Assembly (NCBI GenBank): GCA_934045075.1
Contig: OW203724.1
Location: 8,481,473-8,545,472 of the forward strand
Source: Yponomeuta sedellus
Taxonomy: Eukaryota; Arthropoda; Insecta; Lepidoptera; Yponomeutidae
DNA length: 64,000 nt
Direction: 5' to 3'
A program made the translations under genes and the position numbers. Of the stretch, positions 34,866 to 43,541 are shown piece after piece (position 1 is the stretch's first letter; every line of letters begins with the position of its first letter). The notes beneath the pieces are model-generated. The model made no database searches, had not been told where the DNA came from, and was given only the letters and a program-made list of their open reading frames with translations.

Positions 34866-36147
34866 TGTAGCGTTATTTATGAACTAAATATGATAAATAA
34901 CAAACTAAATAAAATAAGAAAATAAGTAACTAAGATTAAACCAAAATACTATTTTACAACTTAAATCTAAACCTTAATACTACCTACTAATTAATAAACC
35001 TAATAAAACAACAAGAATCGATGATTGGTTACCGACTTATCGATAACAAATTATCGACAATCGTTAGACTATAATTATCGACTGCGCCTACATCACTAGT
35101 CGTTAGGAATGCTATTGTTCTCTAACCTGCCTAGCGATAACCGCCAACATGGTCTTGCTGCGCGTCGATTTCATTCGACCACGGACCGCTTTGAGAGCTG
35201 CGCGCACGCGCCTCTGCTGTGCTCACAATATTTCCGGGACCGCTCTGAACGGTCGGATGACATTTAAATAATTAGAAGCAAATCGATTACTACTTCACAA
35301 ATCGAGTAAACTAATCCCCCGCTATTGGGTAAGTGTGAACAGATCTTGTTGATTATTTTATTAGGAATTTATCGTGCTTATTGTGTGTCCTATATCTATG
35401 TGTTAGCCGATAGATTATTTTTCTTGTTCCTGCCGAACATAATGTAACACTAGCTGTGCAAAGCATTTACAATACGCTTGCGCGCCATTGCCTATCTATT
35501 TTATTGCATCATGCCAAAATGGCGGCTTACTAAATGTGCACCATCATTCATTGTCCATCCATTTCGGTATCATCAATAATTTTAATACTACATCCATTGT
35601 AATGCACTAACCTGCTTAGATTCTTGTTATTAATTATTTCCACCTAGTTATGCTGCTGTGGCTAGTTTTATCATTAATTCACCTTCTTTGCTTAGCACTC
35701 CGTTTCTGGTTTCCGCTGCCGCCACAATCAAACTAGATTAGGTTCATCTTAGTGGTAGTCAGTGGCGGCATGCGGAGACCCTAAGGTGGCTGCGTACTCA
35801 TGCGGTTGGATTTATTTCCAGGACCTAAGATCCGGGCCAAACCTCTGCCGGGCTATAAATACTTGGGGCCACTTCCCGTCCCCGGAGTCAAGCCCACTAT
35901 CTCCGCGCTGCAGTGGACTACGGGAACCAACCGCTACCGAGGAAATCCCAACCTGCGGGTCGCGCTACCACGGGTCACGCTGCGTACCCGCCTCGACTCC
36001 AGGAGAGTGCCTATCCGGGCTGGCCAGAAAGTGACTGATCGTGTGTAGGGATTGTTAAGAATCCACGTTAAATAAATTTGTGTCGTACTGTCCACGGTTT
36101 TTATTTTTTTCCCGCTACCGACAGCTAGCCGCTCTTCAAGCGCGACA
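34866..36147 (+). repeat. 5' LTR of the Gypsy element
   Basis: Starts tgtagcgttatttatg and ends ...cttcaagcgcgaca. It contains a TATA-like ctataaata at 35853-35861 and a polyadenylation signal aataaa at 36071-36076, followed by a T-rich stretch. This places U3, R and U5 in normal order. Open frames inside it (35762-36048) are in a GC-rich part and are repeated in the other LTR; they are not considered genes. Confidence 0.93.
35853..35861 (+). promoter_or_regulatory. TATA box in the 5' LTR
   Basis: 'ctataaata' about 25-30 bp before a GC-rich stretch where transcription would start. The same motif is in the 3' LTR at about 42277. It probably drives the genomic RNA of the Gypsy element. Confidence 0.6.
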
Positions 36148-36148
36148 C

Positions 36149-36166
36149 TGGCGCGCCCAACGTGGT
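36149..36166 (+). other. Primer-binding site candidate
   Basis: 'tggcgcgcccaacgtggt' begins one base after the 5' LTR end and starts with the tgg expected to pair with a tRNA 3' cca. The matching tRNA was not identified. Confidence 0.65.
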
Positions 36167-36471
36167 TTTTACGATCAGTCATTTCTTGGTTAGTTACGTA
36201 GTTTGTTTTGTGTGCGTGTATTTTGTAAAGATGTTGTTTTGTTCTTTTATTTGTTTTTTTTACAGCACTCGGTAACTGGACACTACACGCTAGTTGCATA
36301 ATCAATTTATTTTAATTTTGCCATTTTTGGTTTTTAACGCTTTTTTTGCTTTTTATCTAAGTGCATGACTAAAAACTGTCTGTTTCAAACTGATTTTGTA
36401 ACAGAACGGAGTTGTAGGGTCTGGTAAATCTGTTCACACTTACTAAAAGCGTTTTTTTGTTTTGTCGATAA

Positions 36472-37830
36472 CGCAAGCCCGAGCTTACTTACGAAGTTGC
36501 AATTCGTGGCACAACTCCAGACACTAGAGTCGATGAGCTTAGAAAGCAAATAGCTAAACTGAGTCAGCTTCACCTAACCGAGGACGTGCTATATTCCCCT
36601 TTCACTGTTCAGGAAGATGTAGACGCAGTCGATGCTAGTTTAGATAAGCTTGACAAATTTGTTAAGAACCTCACCAACAAACCTGAGTTGAATATGCTCA
36701 AACGTGCACAAAATTTAGCAAACCATATTTTTCATAGGATCAATCGGATTGATGCCTCATCTTCCCCCGAAATGCTGGAGCCATTGGAACAATCCATGGG
36801 CCGCTACCAAAAGTGTAATGACACGTTGGCCACAATTCATGTTGGCGATGTCGAGTCCCTAACCGCTCAGACACCACTTAATGTACCATCAGTACCACTA
36901 CCACAAATTCACGTCACCTGCGATCGGGGTTCTTCTAACGATTTTTCTAGCCTGCGATATGATGGAAAGACTTGTGCCTGCGCTTTTGCTCAGCATGTCA
37001 CTGAATTAATAAAGGCCCGCAATATTAGCCCATCTAAAGTTATAGCGTTTGCAACCGAGATCTTCACTGGAGACGCTCTGCATTGGTTCCGCTGCATTCA
37101 GGACCAAGTTACTACGTGGGATCAGGTTTGCCAACGGCTGATTGATGACTTTAGTCTCGCAGATTTTGATTATCGTTTCCTTTCTGAAATAAGGGCGCGG
37201 ACACAAGGCGAAAAGGAAAATATCACAATTTATCTCTCCATCATGTCGGGGATGTTCTCTCAGTTAACGAAGCCACTACCTGAAGAGGAGAAGCTCGAAA
37301 TTATTTTGCACAACATTCGCCCAACTTATGCCACAGTGCTTACATCCTCGCCAGACTTCAAAGACATTGAGTCACTGAGAATAGTGTGCAAGAATTTTGA
37401 ATGTGTGCAATCACGGTTGTCTCAATTTCGTGAGCCACCTAGGGTTTCTTCACACACACTAGCACCAGATTTTGCGTACGCTCATAATAGTTCTTCTGAG
37501 CCAGGGAAATTCAACTCCAAATCATTTCCAAACAATTTTCATCAAAATTTGCAACAAAACGGCCAGAATTCTAAACCTACCTATACAAATTACCAGAATA
37601 GGGCTCCTTTACAGCAAACAGGTAATTTTAAATCGGGCTATAGTGCCCATAAGCCGGTCCACACTCTACAACAGAGGAAGCAGTTTTGTCCCCGCTGCCG
37701 GGTCGACACCCATGGACTTAGAAACTGCAAGGCTGACAGGAAAATTGTTTGTTTCCGCTGTGGTCGTCCCGAATTTAAATTTCACGACTGCCCTGACTGT
37801 CAATCGTCTCCTACGTTGTCAAAAAACTAA
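36472..37830 (+). CDS. gag: Gag of the Gypsy element
   Basis: The frame is open from just after a taa at 36469-36471 to taa at 37828-37830 (about 452 codons). Product: the structural protein that packages element RNA into cytoplasmic particles. The N-terminal part is helix-rich. The middle (37000-37400) has the Trp/Arg-containing capsid-like region '...ALHWFRCIQDQVTTWDQ'. The C-terminus has cysteine-rich zinc-knuckle-like motifs CPRC...C and CFRC...H.C..C (37687-37800), with the His displaced from the usual CX2CX4HX4C spacing. There is no in-frame ATG until about 36694, yet clearly Gag-like sequence (TYEVAIRGTTPDTRVDEL) starts at 36484. The true start was therefore lost, lies upstream of a frame change, or is non-AUG. 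It ends on a canonical -1 frameshift site that leads into pol. Confidence 0.88.
   Translation, partial: RKPELTYEVAIRGTTPDTRVDELRKQIAKLSQLHLTEDVLYSPFTVQEDVDAVDASLDKLDKFVKNLTNKPELNMLKRAQNLANHIFHRINRIDASSSPEMLEPLEQSMGRYQKCNDTLATIHVGDVESLTAQTPLNVPSVPLPQIHVTCDRGSSNDFSSLRYDGKTCACAFAQHVTELIKARNISPSKVIAFATEIFTGDALHWFRCIQDQVTTWDQVCQRLIDDFSLADFDYRFLSEIRARTQGEKENITIYLSIMSGMFSQLTKPLPEEEKLEIILHNIRPTYATVLTSSPDFKDIESLRIVCKNFECVQSRLSQFREPPRVSSHTLAPDFAYAHNSSSEPGKFNSKSFPNNFHQNLQQNGQNSKPTYTNYQNRAPLQQTGNFKSGYSAHKPVHTLQQRKQFCPRCRVDTHGLRNCKADRKIVCFRCGRPEFKFHDCPDCQSSPTLSKN
37821..37827 (+). promoter_or_regulatory. -1 ribosomal frameshift site (A AAA AAC)
   Basis: The heptamer aaaaaac is read A AAA AAC in the gag frame, immediately before the gag stop taa (37828). 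Slippage by -1 joins directly to the pol frame (cta aga agg at 37827 onward), which is open without a stop to 40994. This matches the X XXY YYZ rule of retroelement frameshifting. A downstream stimulatory structure was not evaluated. Confidence 0.85.
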
Positions 37831-40800
37831 GAAGGCGGAATTGCAGTACAAAGGCTAACCATTTCGACGAACATGAGTGGGCTCGTTGGTTACAGTTCAT
37901 CAAGAACTTCTGCACTTATTATAAAGTCACTTCTGTTCTGCAATTCAAGCCGGAAAATGACACAAGGCCCTATATTAACATCAGAATCAACAATTTAGAA
38001 GTTTGTGGCTTGCTTGATTCTGGTGCTGCCGTTACAATTTTAGGTAAAAATAGCCACAAAAATTTTCAACTTCCTTTACAGCAAGACGACTGCATCTCAA
38101 TCGTTGCTGCTGGCGGTCAAACTATTAAGAGTATTGGCTATCTAAATTTACCCATAACTTTTGAAGGAAATTTCCATTTAATCAAGGCTCATGTTGTTCC
38201 TCAAGTAGATACTGCTTTGATTTTAGGTATAGACTTCTGGCGTAAGTTCGAGTTATGTCCCAAATACTTGGGCTCTACAAACATAACTCGCACTAATCTG
38301 ACGCCTTTAGCAATGCTATCTGAGGTCACTGAAACACATGTAACTTCCTACAACAATCTTGATGACAAGCAGCGTATCATTGCCGATAACCTCGTTGAAC
38401 AATTTAAAGAAATTTCAATGGAGCGCAAGGGACTGGGTAGGACTTCTTTAATCACCCACTGCATTTCTACTGGTGATTCTCCTCCCATTCGCCAAAGGTA
38501 TTATCGCATGTCACCTGAAAAACAGCGCATCCTTACTCAAGAGGTTGACGAAATGCTGAAGCTGGACGTCGTAGAACCCTGCGAAAGTGACTGGTCTTCG
38601 CCCGTTCTTATTGTTTACAAGAAGAACGGTCAACCTAGGTTCTGTCTTGACAGTAGGAAGCTGAACTCAGTCACCAAGAAGGACGCGTACAGTCTTCCTT
38701 ATATCTCCGAAATCCTCGACAACCTCAGAGATGCCAAGTATATGTCGTCTATTGACCTTTCTAAGGCCTTTTGGCAAATCCCTATTGCGGAGCAGGACCG
38801 GGATAAAACCGCTTTTTATGTACCAGGACGTGGTACTCTACGTTTTAAAACTACCGCGTTTGGCCTAACCAACGCACCTGCTACTCAGCAGCGCCTGGTG
38901 GATAAACTGTTTGGTCCTGACTTCGACCTGAAAGCCTTCTGCTATTTGGATGATATTGTTACAGTCAGTAGCTCCTTTGAAGAGCACGTTTCACTACTTC
39001 TTAGTGTTCTTCAAAAGTTGAAACAGGCCGACCTAACAATTAATATTGACAAGTGCCAATTTTTTCGAAGCCAACTTAAATACTTGGGCTACGTGGTGGA
39101 CGCACAAGGTTTGCGAACAGATCCTGAGAAGGTGGAAGCTATTTTAAATTACCCTACCCCTACTTGTAGGAAAGACCTTAAACGCTTCCTCGGGACTGCT
39201 ACCTGGTACCGCCGCTTTGTGCCAAACTTCAGTACTGTCGCTGGTCCCCTTAATAAGCTGACTTCGAATAAAAAGAATGCGCCACCCTTTTCTTGGACCA
39301 CTGAAGCAGCCGCTGCTTTTAATAAGCTTAAGGAGTGCCTCATCTCTGCTCCCGTTCTCTCCTGTCCCGACTACACTCTTCCATTCGAAGTTCATACCGA
39401 TGCCAGCAATTATGGCGTAGGCGCAATGCTGACGCAAACGATAGATGGTATTGAACGGCCTATAGCCTATATGAGTAAGTCGTTGTCCGGGCCAGAGAAG
39501 AACTACAGTATAACAGAGAGAGAAACACTTGCTGTCTTAGTTGCTCTTGAGCACTGGCGCTGTTATGTAGAAAATGGGAAAACATTTACTGTTTACACAG
39601 ATCATTCGGCTCTTAAATGGTTCTTGTTTCTAAATAATCCAACAGGCAGATTGGCTCGCTGGGGTATACGTCTCTCGATGTTTGACTTCGTCATCAAACA
39701 CCGTAAAGGCGTCGACAATGTCATCCCCGATGCTCTTTCCCGTGCTTTTCCTGTTTCGGCTATATCTACATCCGATTCAATATCAACCACTACCGATAGT
39801 TGGTATAAAGCAATTTACGATCAATGTTCGAATAACCCTTCTGCTTTTGAAAACTTTCGCATTAAAAACAAAACATTATTTCGACTTTCCCGAAATAAGT
39901 GCGCTCTAACATCCGAGTTCGCCTGGAAAGAGGTAGTCTCTAACGAACTGCGTGAGCAAGTGATGACTGAAAACCACACCGCACCTACAGCTGGTCATTC
40001 AGGTATTCACAAGACTTACCATCGTTTGGCCCTACACTATTTCTGGCCAGGTATGCACGGTGACGTCGTAAAATTTGTTTCTTCTTGCTCAGTTTGTCTG
40101 TCTCACAAGCTACCAAATCACACATCTTTAGGTGAAATGGGAAGACCAAAGCACTGTTCACGCCCCTTCCAGATGATCTCTATTGATTTCGTTGGTCCCC
40201 TTCCATCAAGTCGGAAGCAAAACACGTACCTACTTGTAGTAGTCTGTTGCTTTTCAAAGTACGTGTTGACTTTTCCTATGCGAATGGCAACCGCGGATGG
40301 AGTCATAAAGCACCTGGAGGACTCGGTCTTTCTTGTACATGGTGTTCCGCAAACTATATTTCTGGACAATGGAAGCCAGTTTGTAAGCAAGAACTTAGAT
40401 AACTTATTCAAAAAATATAAAGTCCCTAAAGTCTACTTTACTCCCAGATACACTCCTCAAGTGAATACAGTTGAGAGATATAATAAAACTATCATGACAT
40501 GCGTCTCGACTTTTATCGAGAACGATCATCGGTCATGGGACGTCAACTTACCTAAAATTCAGTATGCAATAAATAACTCTGTAAATGAGGCAACTGGTTA
40601 CACTCCATCTTTCCTAGTTCACGGGAGAGAACTAGTGACCTGTGGATCCCACTACCTGGATTCCGACTTAGGTGATGAGGTACTGTTTTTACCCCGTGAT
40701 ATTTATACAGAAAACATTGGCCATCTTGCTGGTATCTTTAATAATGTCCAAGCGTCTCTCTGGCGTGCTCACTTGAAAAATACAACTCGTTACAACTTGA

Positions 40801-40994
40801 GAAGGAAATCCGCTGAGTTCCAAGTAAATGATGTTGTTTATCAGAGCGACAAAGACAAGCATTTTAGTAAAAAGTTAGCCCCTAAATTTGTTAAATGTCT
40901 TGTTACTGCAAAGAAGTCTCCACTGGTGTACCAATTGCAGGATATGAATGGCAAGGATTTGGGCACTTGGCATATTAAAGATCTTAAATTATAA
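37827..40994 (+). CDS. pol: Pol of the Gypsy element (PR-RT-RNaseH-IN)
   Basis: About 1,055 codons, uninterrupted, expressed by -1 frameshift from gag. Aspartic protease: DSGA at residues 63-66. Reverse transcriptase: 'FCLDSRKLNSVTKKDAY', 'IDLSKAFWQIPI', then the catalytic YLDD at 373-376. RNase H: HTDAS with Asp 525, followed by TERETLA. Integrase: HHCC zinc finger from about 717 (H...H...CSVC), catalytic D787, D847 and E883 with exactly 35 residues between the last two. The C-terminal tail ends in a WHIKDLKL motif. The length is usual for a Gypsy pol and every catalytic residue checked is present. By sequence it could belong near the Mdg3/Micropia-like insect lineages; this was not tested. 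Confidence 0.95.
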   Translation, partial: LRRRNCSTKANHFDEHEWARWLQFIKNFCTYYKVTSVLQFKPENDTRPYINIRINNLEVCGLLDSGAAVTILGKNSHKNFQLPLQQDDCISIVAAGGQTIKSIGYLNLPITFEGNFHLIKAHVVPQVDTALILGIDFWRKFELCPKYLGSTNITRTNLTPLAMLSEVTETHVTSYNNLDDKQRIIADNLVEQFKEISMERKGLGRTSLITHCISTGDSPPIRQRYYRMSPEKQRILTQEVDEMLKLDVVEPCESDWSSPVLIVYKKNGQPRFCLDSRKLNSVTKKDAYSLPYISEILDNLRDAKYMSSIDLSKAFWQIPIAEQDRDKTAFYVPGRGTLRFKTTAFGLTNAPATQQRLVDKLFGPDFDLKAFCYLDDIVTVSSSFEEHVSLLLSVLQKLKQADLTINIDKCQFFRSQLKYLGYVVDAQGLRTDPEKVEAILNYPTPTCRKDLKRFLGTATWYRRFVPNFSTVAGPLNKLTSNKKNAPPFSWTTEAAAAFNKLKECLISAPVLSCPDYTLPFEVHTDASNYGVGAMLTQTIDGIERPIAYMSKSLSGPEKNYSITERETLAVLVALEHWRCYVENGKTFTVYTDHSALKWFLFLNNPTGRLARWGIRLSMFDFVIKHRKGVDNVIPDALSRAFPVSAISTSDSISTTTDSWYKAIYDQCSNNPSAFENFRIKNKTLFRLSRNKCALTSEFAWKEVVSNELREQVMTENHTAPTAGHSGIHKTYHRLALHYFWPGMHGDVVKFVSSCSVCLSHKLPNHTSLGEMGRPKHCSRPFQMISIDFVGPLPSSRKQNTYLLVVVCCFSKYVLTFPMRMATADGVIKHLEDSVFLVHGVPQTIFLDNGSQFVSKNLDNLFKKYKVPKVYFTPRYTPQVNTVERYNKTIMTCVSTFIENDHRSWDVNLPKIQYAINNSVNEATGYTPSFLVHGRELVTCGSHYLDSDLGDEVLFLPRDIYTENIGHLAGIFNNVQASLWRAHLKNTTRYNLRRKSAEFQVNDVVYQSDKDKHFSKKLAPKFVKCLVTAKKSPLVYQLQDMNGKDLGTWHIKDLKL

Positions 40995-41287
40995 ACTATA
41001 CTTAATTTAGTTTTTTTATCATTAAAACAGTTACCCAAGATTAATGTTATTTATCATTCTTTAATCACGAATTCTACTTGAAGTTAGTAGATTTTATATC
41101 TGTAACTTTTTTTATGCTAGGACGCCTTCTTATTTCTATTTATTTAATAAGGCTATAGATTGAAAGGTGAAGAATGTTAGTTTTGATTGAGAAGAAAGAC
41201 AGTTGTAAAGTAGTGTCTGAGACTTTTACGGAGCTGCGGATTTTGTCTCTTAGTAGGTAAAAATCCTTGGGCAGCGAGCGGGGTAAC
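40995..41287 (+). other. 3' untranslated part with weak polypurine tract
   Basis: 293 bp with no ORF. 'gcagcgagcgggg' at 41271-41283, just before the 3' LTR, is the best polypurine-tract candidate, though it contains pyrimidines. Confidence 0.5.
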
Positions 41288-42571
41288 TGTAGCGTTATTT
41301 ATGAACTAAATATGATAAATAACAAACTAAATAAAATAAGAAAATAAGTAACTAAGATTAAACCAAAATACTATTTTACAACTTAAATCTAAACCTTAAT
41401 ACTACCTACTAATTAATAAACCTAATAAAACAACAAGAATCGATGATTGGTTACCGACTTATCGATAACAAATTATCGACAATCGTTAGACTATAATTAT
41501 CGACTGCGCCTACATCACTAGTCGTTAGGAATGATATTTTGTTCTCTAACCTGCCTAGCGATAACCGCCAACATGGTCTTGCAGCGCGTCGATTTCATTC
41601 GACCACGGACCGCTTTGAGAGCTGCGCGCACGCGCCTCTGCGGTGCTCACAATATTTCCGGGACCGCTCTGAACGGTCGGATGACATTTAAATAATTAGA
41701 AGCAAATCGATTACTACTTCACAAATCGAGTAAACTAATCCCCCGCTATTGGGTAAGTGTGAACAGATCTTGTTGATTATTTTATTAGGAATTTATCGTG
41801 CTTATTGTGTGTCCTATATCTATGTGTTAGCCGATAGATTATTTTACTTGTTCCTGCCGAACATAATGTAACACTAGCTGTGCAAAGCATTTACAATACG
41901 CTTGCGCGCCATTGCCTATCTATTTTATTGCATCATGCCAAAATGGCGGCTTACTAAATGTGCACCATCATTCATTGTCCATCCATTTCGGTATCATCAA
42001 TAATTTTAATACTACATCCATTGTAATGCACTAACCTGCTTAGATTCTTGTTATTAATTATTTCCACCTAGTTATGCTGCTGTGGCTAGTTTTATCATTA
42101 ATTCACCTTCTTTGCTTAGCACTCCGTTTCTGGTTTCCGCTGCCGCCACAATCAAACTAGATTAGGTTCATCTTAGTGGTAGTCAGTGGCGGCATGCGGA
42201 GACCCTAAGGTGGCTGCGTACTCATGCGGTTGGATTTATTTCCAGGACCTAAGATCCGGGCCAAACCTCTGCCGGGCTATAAATACTTGGGGCCACTTCC
42301 CGTCCCCGGAGTCAAGCCCACTATCTCCGCGCTGCAGTGGACTACGGGAACCAACCGCTACCGAGGAAATCCCAACCTGCGGGTCGCGCTACCACGGGTC
42401 ACGCTGCGTACCCGCCTCGACTCCAGGAGAGTGCCTATCCGGGCTGGCCAGAAAGTGACTGATCGTGTGTAGGGATTGTTAAGAATCCACGTTAAATAAA
42501 TTTGTGTCGTACTGTCCACGGTTTTTATTTTTTTCCCGCTACCGACAGCTAGCCGCTCTTCAAGCGCAACA
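41288..42571 (+). repeat. 3' LTR of the Gypsy element
   Basis: Starts tgtagcgttatttatg and ends ...cttcaagcgcaaca. It is 2 nt longer than the 5' LTR because of an extra tt near 41535. It has the same TATA-like (about 42277) and aataaa (about 42495) signals. Confidence 0.93.
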
Positions 42572-43135
42572 ATGTTTAAACGGGGATGAAAACCTAGGGC
42601 AGGAAGCGTATCTCCTCAGATACAATCATGTGACGCCTCGTATAACTATGGTCAAATTTCACTTCAGGTAAGTTCCTTCAAATACAAAGTATACAAATCG
42701 TCAGGATTTATATAATTCGCGTCAGAAATGTGGAACAATGAAATTGAAGCTTCATAGTTATTTAAGAATAATTTTATTTCATAAAATACAAACAAAACTA
42801 ACGTATTATTTGCAAATACGTAGAGGAACACAATGGAAAACAATGTCAATAGGTACCATATTTTGTACGTTTCATTTGTTAATTAAACGTATATTAAATT
42901 ATAGTACATTACACAACTAGGGTGGTAATACAAAGAAAGGCCGAGATCGCAGAAGTTTGCGGCCCGAGCTGCAAGCGAGGGACGTAAATATGCGATCGAA
43001 AGCTTTCTTTATTACCTCCCGTGTTGTGTACATCTTTTTATGTCTACACTTGGCCAGAAAGCGGCTTTTTCCGTACGCGCAGCGTGCGGAAAAAGCCACT
43101 TTATTGCCAGGTGTGGCATAAAATATATAACATTA
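42572..43135 (+). repeat. Block Y, plus-strand copy, right part, plus dispersed repeat
   Basis: Positions 42572-42990 are the complement of 20147-20575. From 42901 the sequence is also the dispersed repeat of 273-760, here uninterrupted: it reads 'aaaaagccactttattgcc' across the site where the 5' copy has a LINE tail. Confidence 0.85.
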
Positions 43136-43226
43136 TTTGTATTTAACTGGCCTTTTAGCAAATCCAGCGTAGCACTGTCGAATTACCAGACCATGCTGCA
43201 CTTTTTTGATATATATTTAATGGAAG

Positions 43227-43541
43227 CGCTCATGGCCTAGTGGAACCGAGTGATTGGAATCAATCACTTGGGTAGAGCAACAACAGGCGACCTAGATGAT
43301 ACTAGATGGATGACCATCCCGTGACTTTGTAGTGGCATTTTTTCCGAGCGCTTTCGTGCTTCGCAAGGCACGTTAAACCGTTGGTGCCGATTGTCACGCA
43401 ATGGCAGTCGTTAAGACATGTTATGGGCGGCTTTATATTAGTTCTGGCAGTAAGGCCCGTCCCGGGCTTTCAATCCCTCACCAACCCGGACTAAGGCCCG
43501 TACCCCAGCAGTGGCGACATACAAAGGGTTGATATCAAATG
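43227..43541 (+). mobile_element. 5S-like SINE, near full length
   Basis: Starts 'agcgctcatggcctagtgga' and continues with a modified internal region (gtagagcaacaacaggcgac, then 'agatggatgaccatcccgtg') to '...gggttgatatcaaat'. It lies in inverted orientation to 28524-28687, on the other side of the X-Y block. Confidence 0.85.

Larger units (their letters stand above)
34866..42571 (+). mobile_element. Complete Ty3/Gypsy LTR retrotransposon, 7.7 kb
   Basis: Two nearly identical LTRs (34866-36147 and 41288-42571) with TG...CA ends enclose gag and pol. The element is flanked by a 4-bp target duplication, atgt (34862-34865 and 42572-42575). The intact target survives in the inverted block Y copy near 20575. 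The order protease, RT, RNase H, integrase within pol defines the Ty3/Gypsy superfamily. No third (env-like) ORF fits in the 290 bp between pol and the 3' LTR. LTR divergence by eye is about five substitutions plus one 2-nt indel, so the insertion is young. Confidence 0.96.

Noticed and set aside
35762..36048. Genes inside the LTRs (90 and 82 codons, repeated at 42186 and 42224)
   Set aside because: They overlap the U3/R promoter region of a retrotransposon and overlap each other in different frames. They are identical only because LTRs are identical.
40995..41287. env-like third ORF of the Gypsy element
   Set aside because: The space between pol and the 3' LTR is 293 bp and has no substantial frame.
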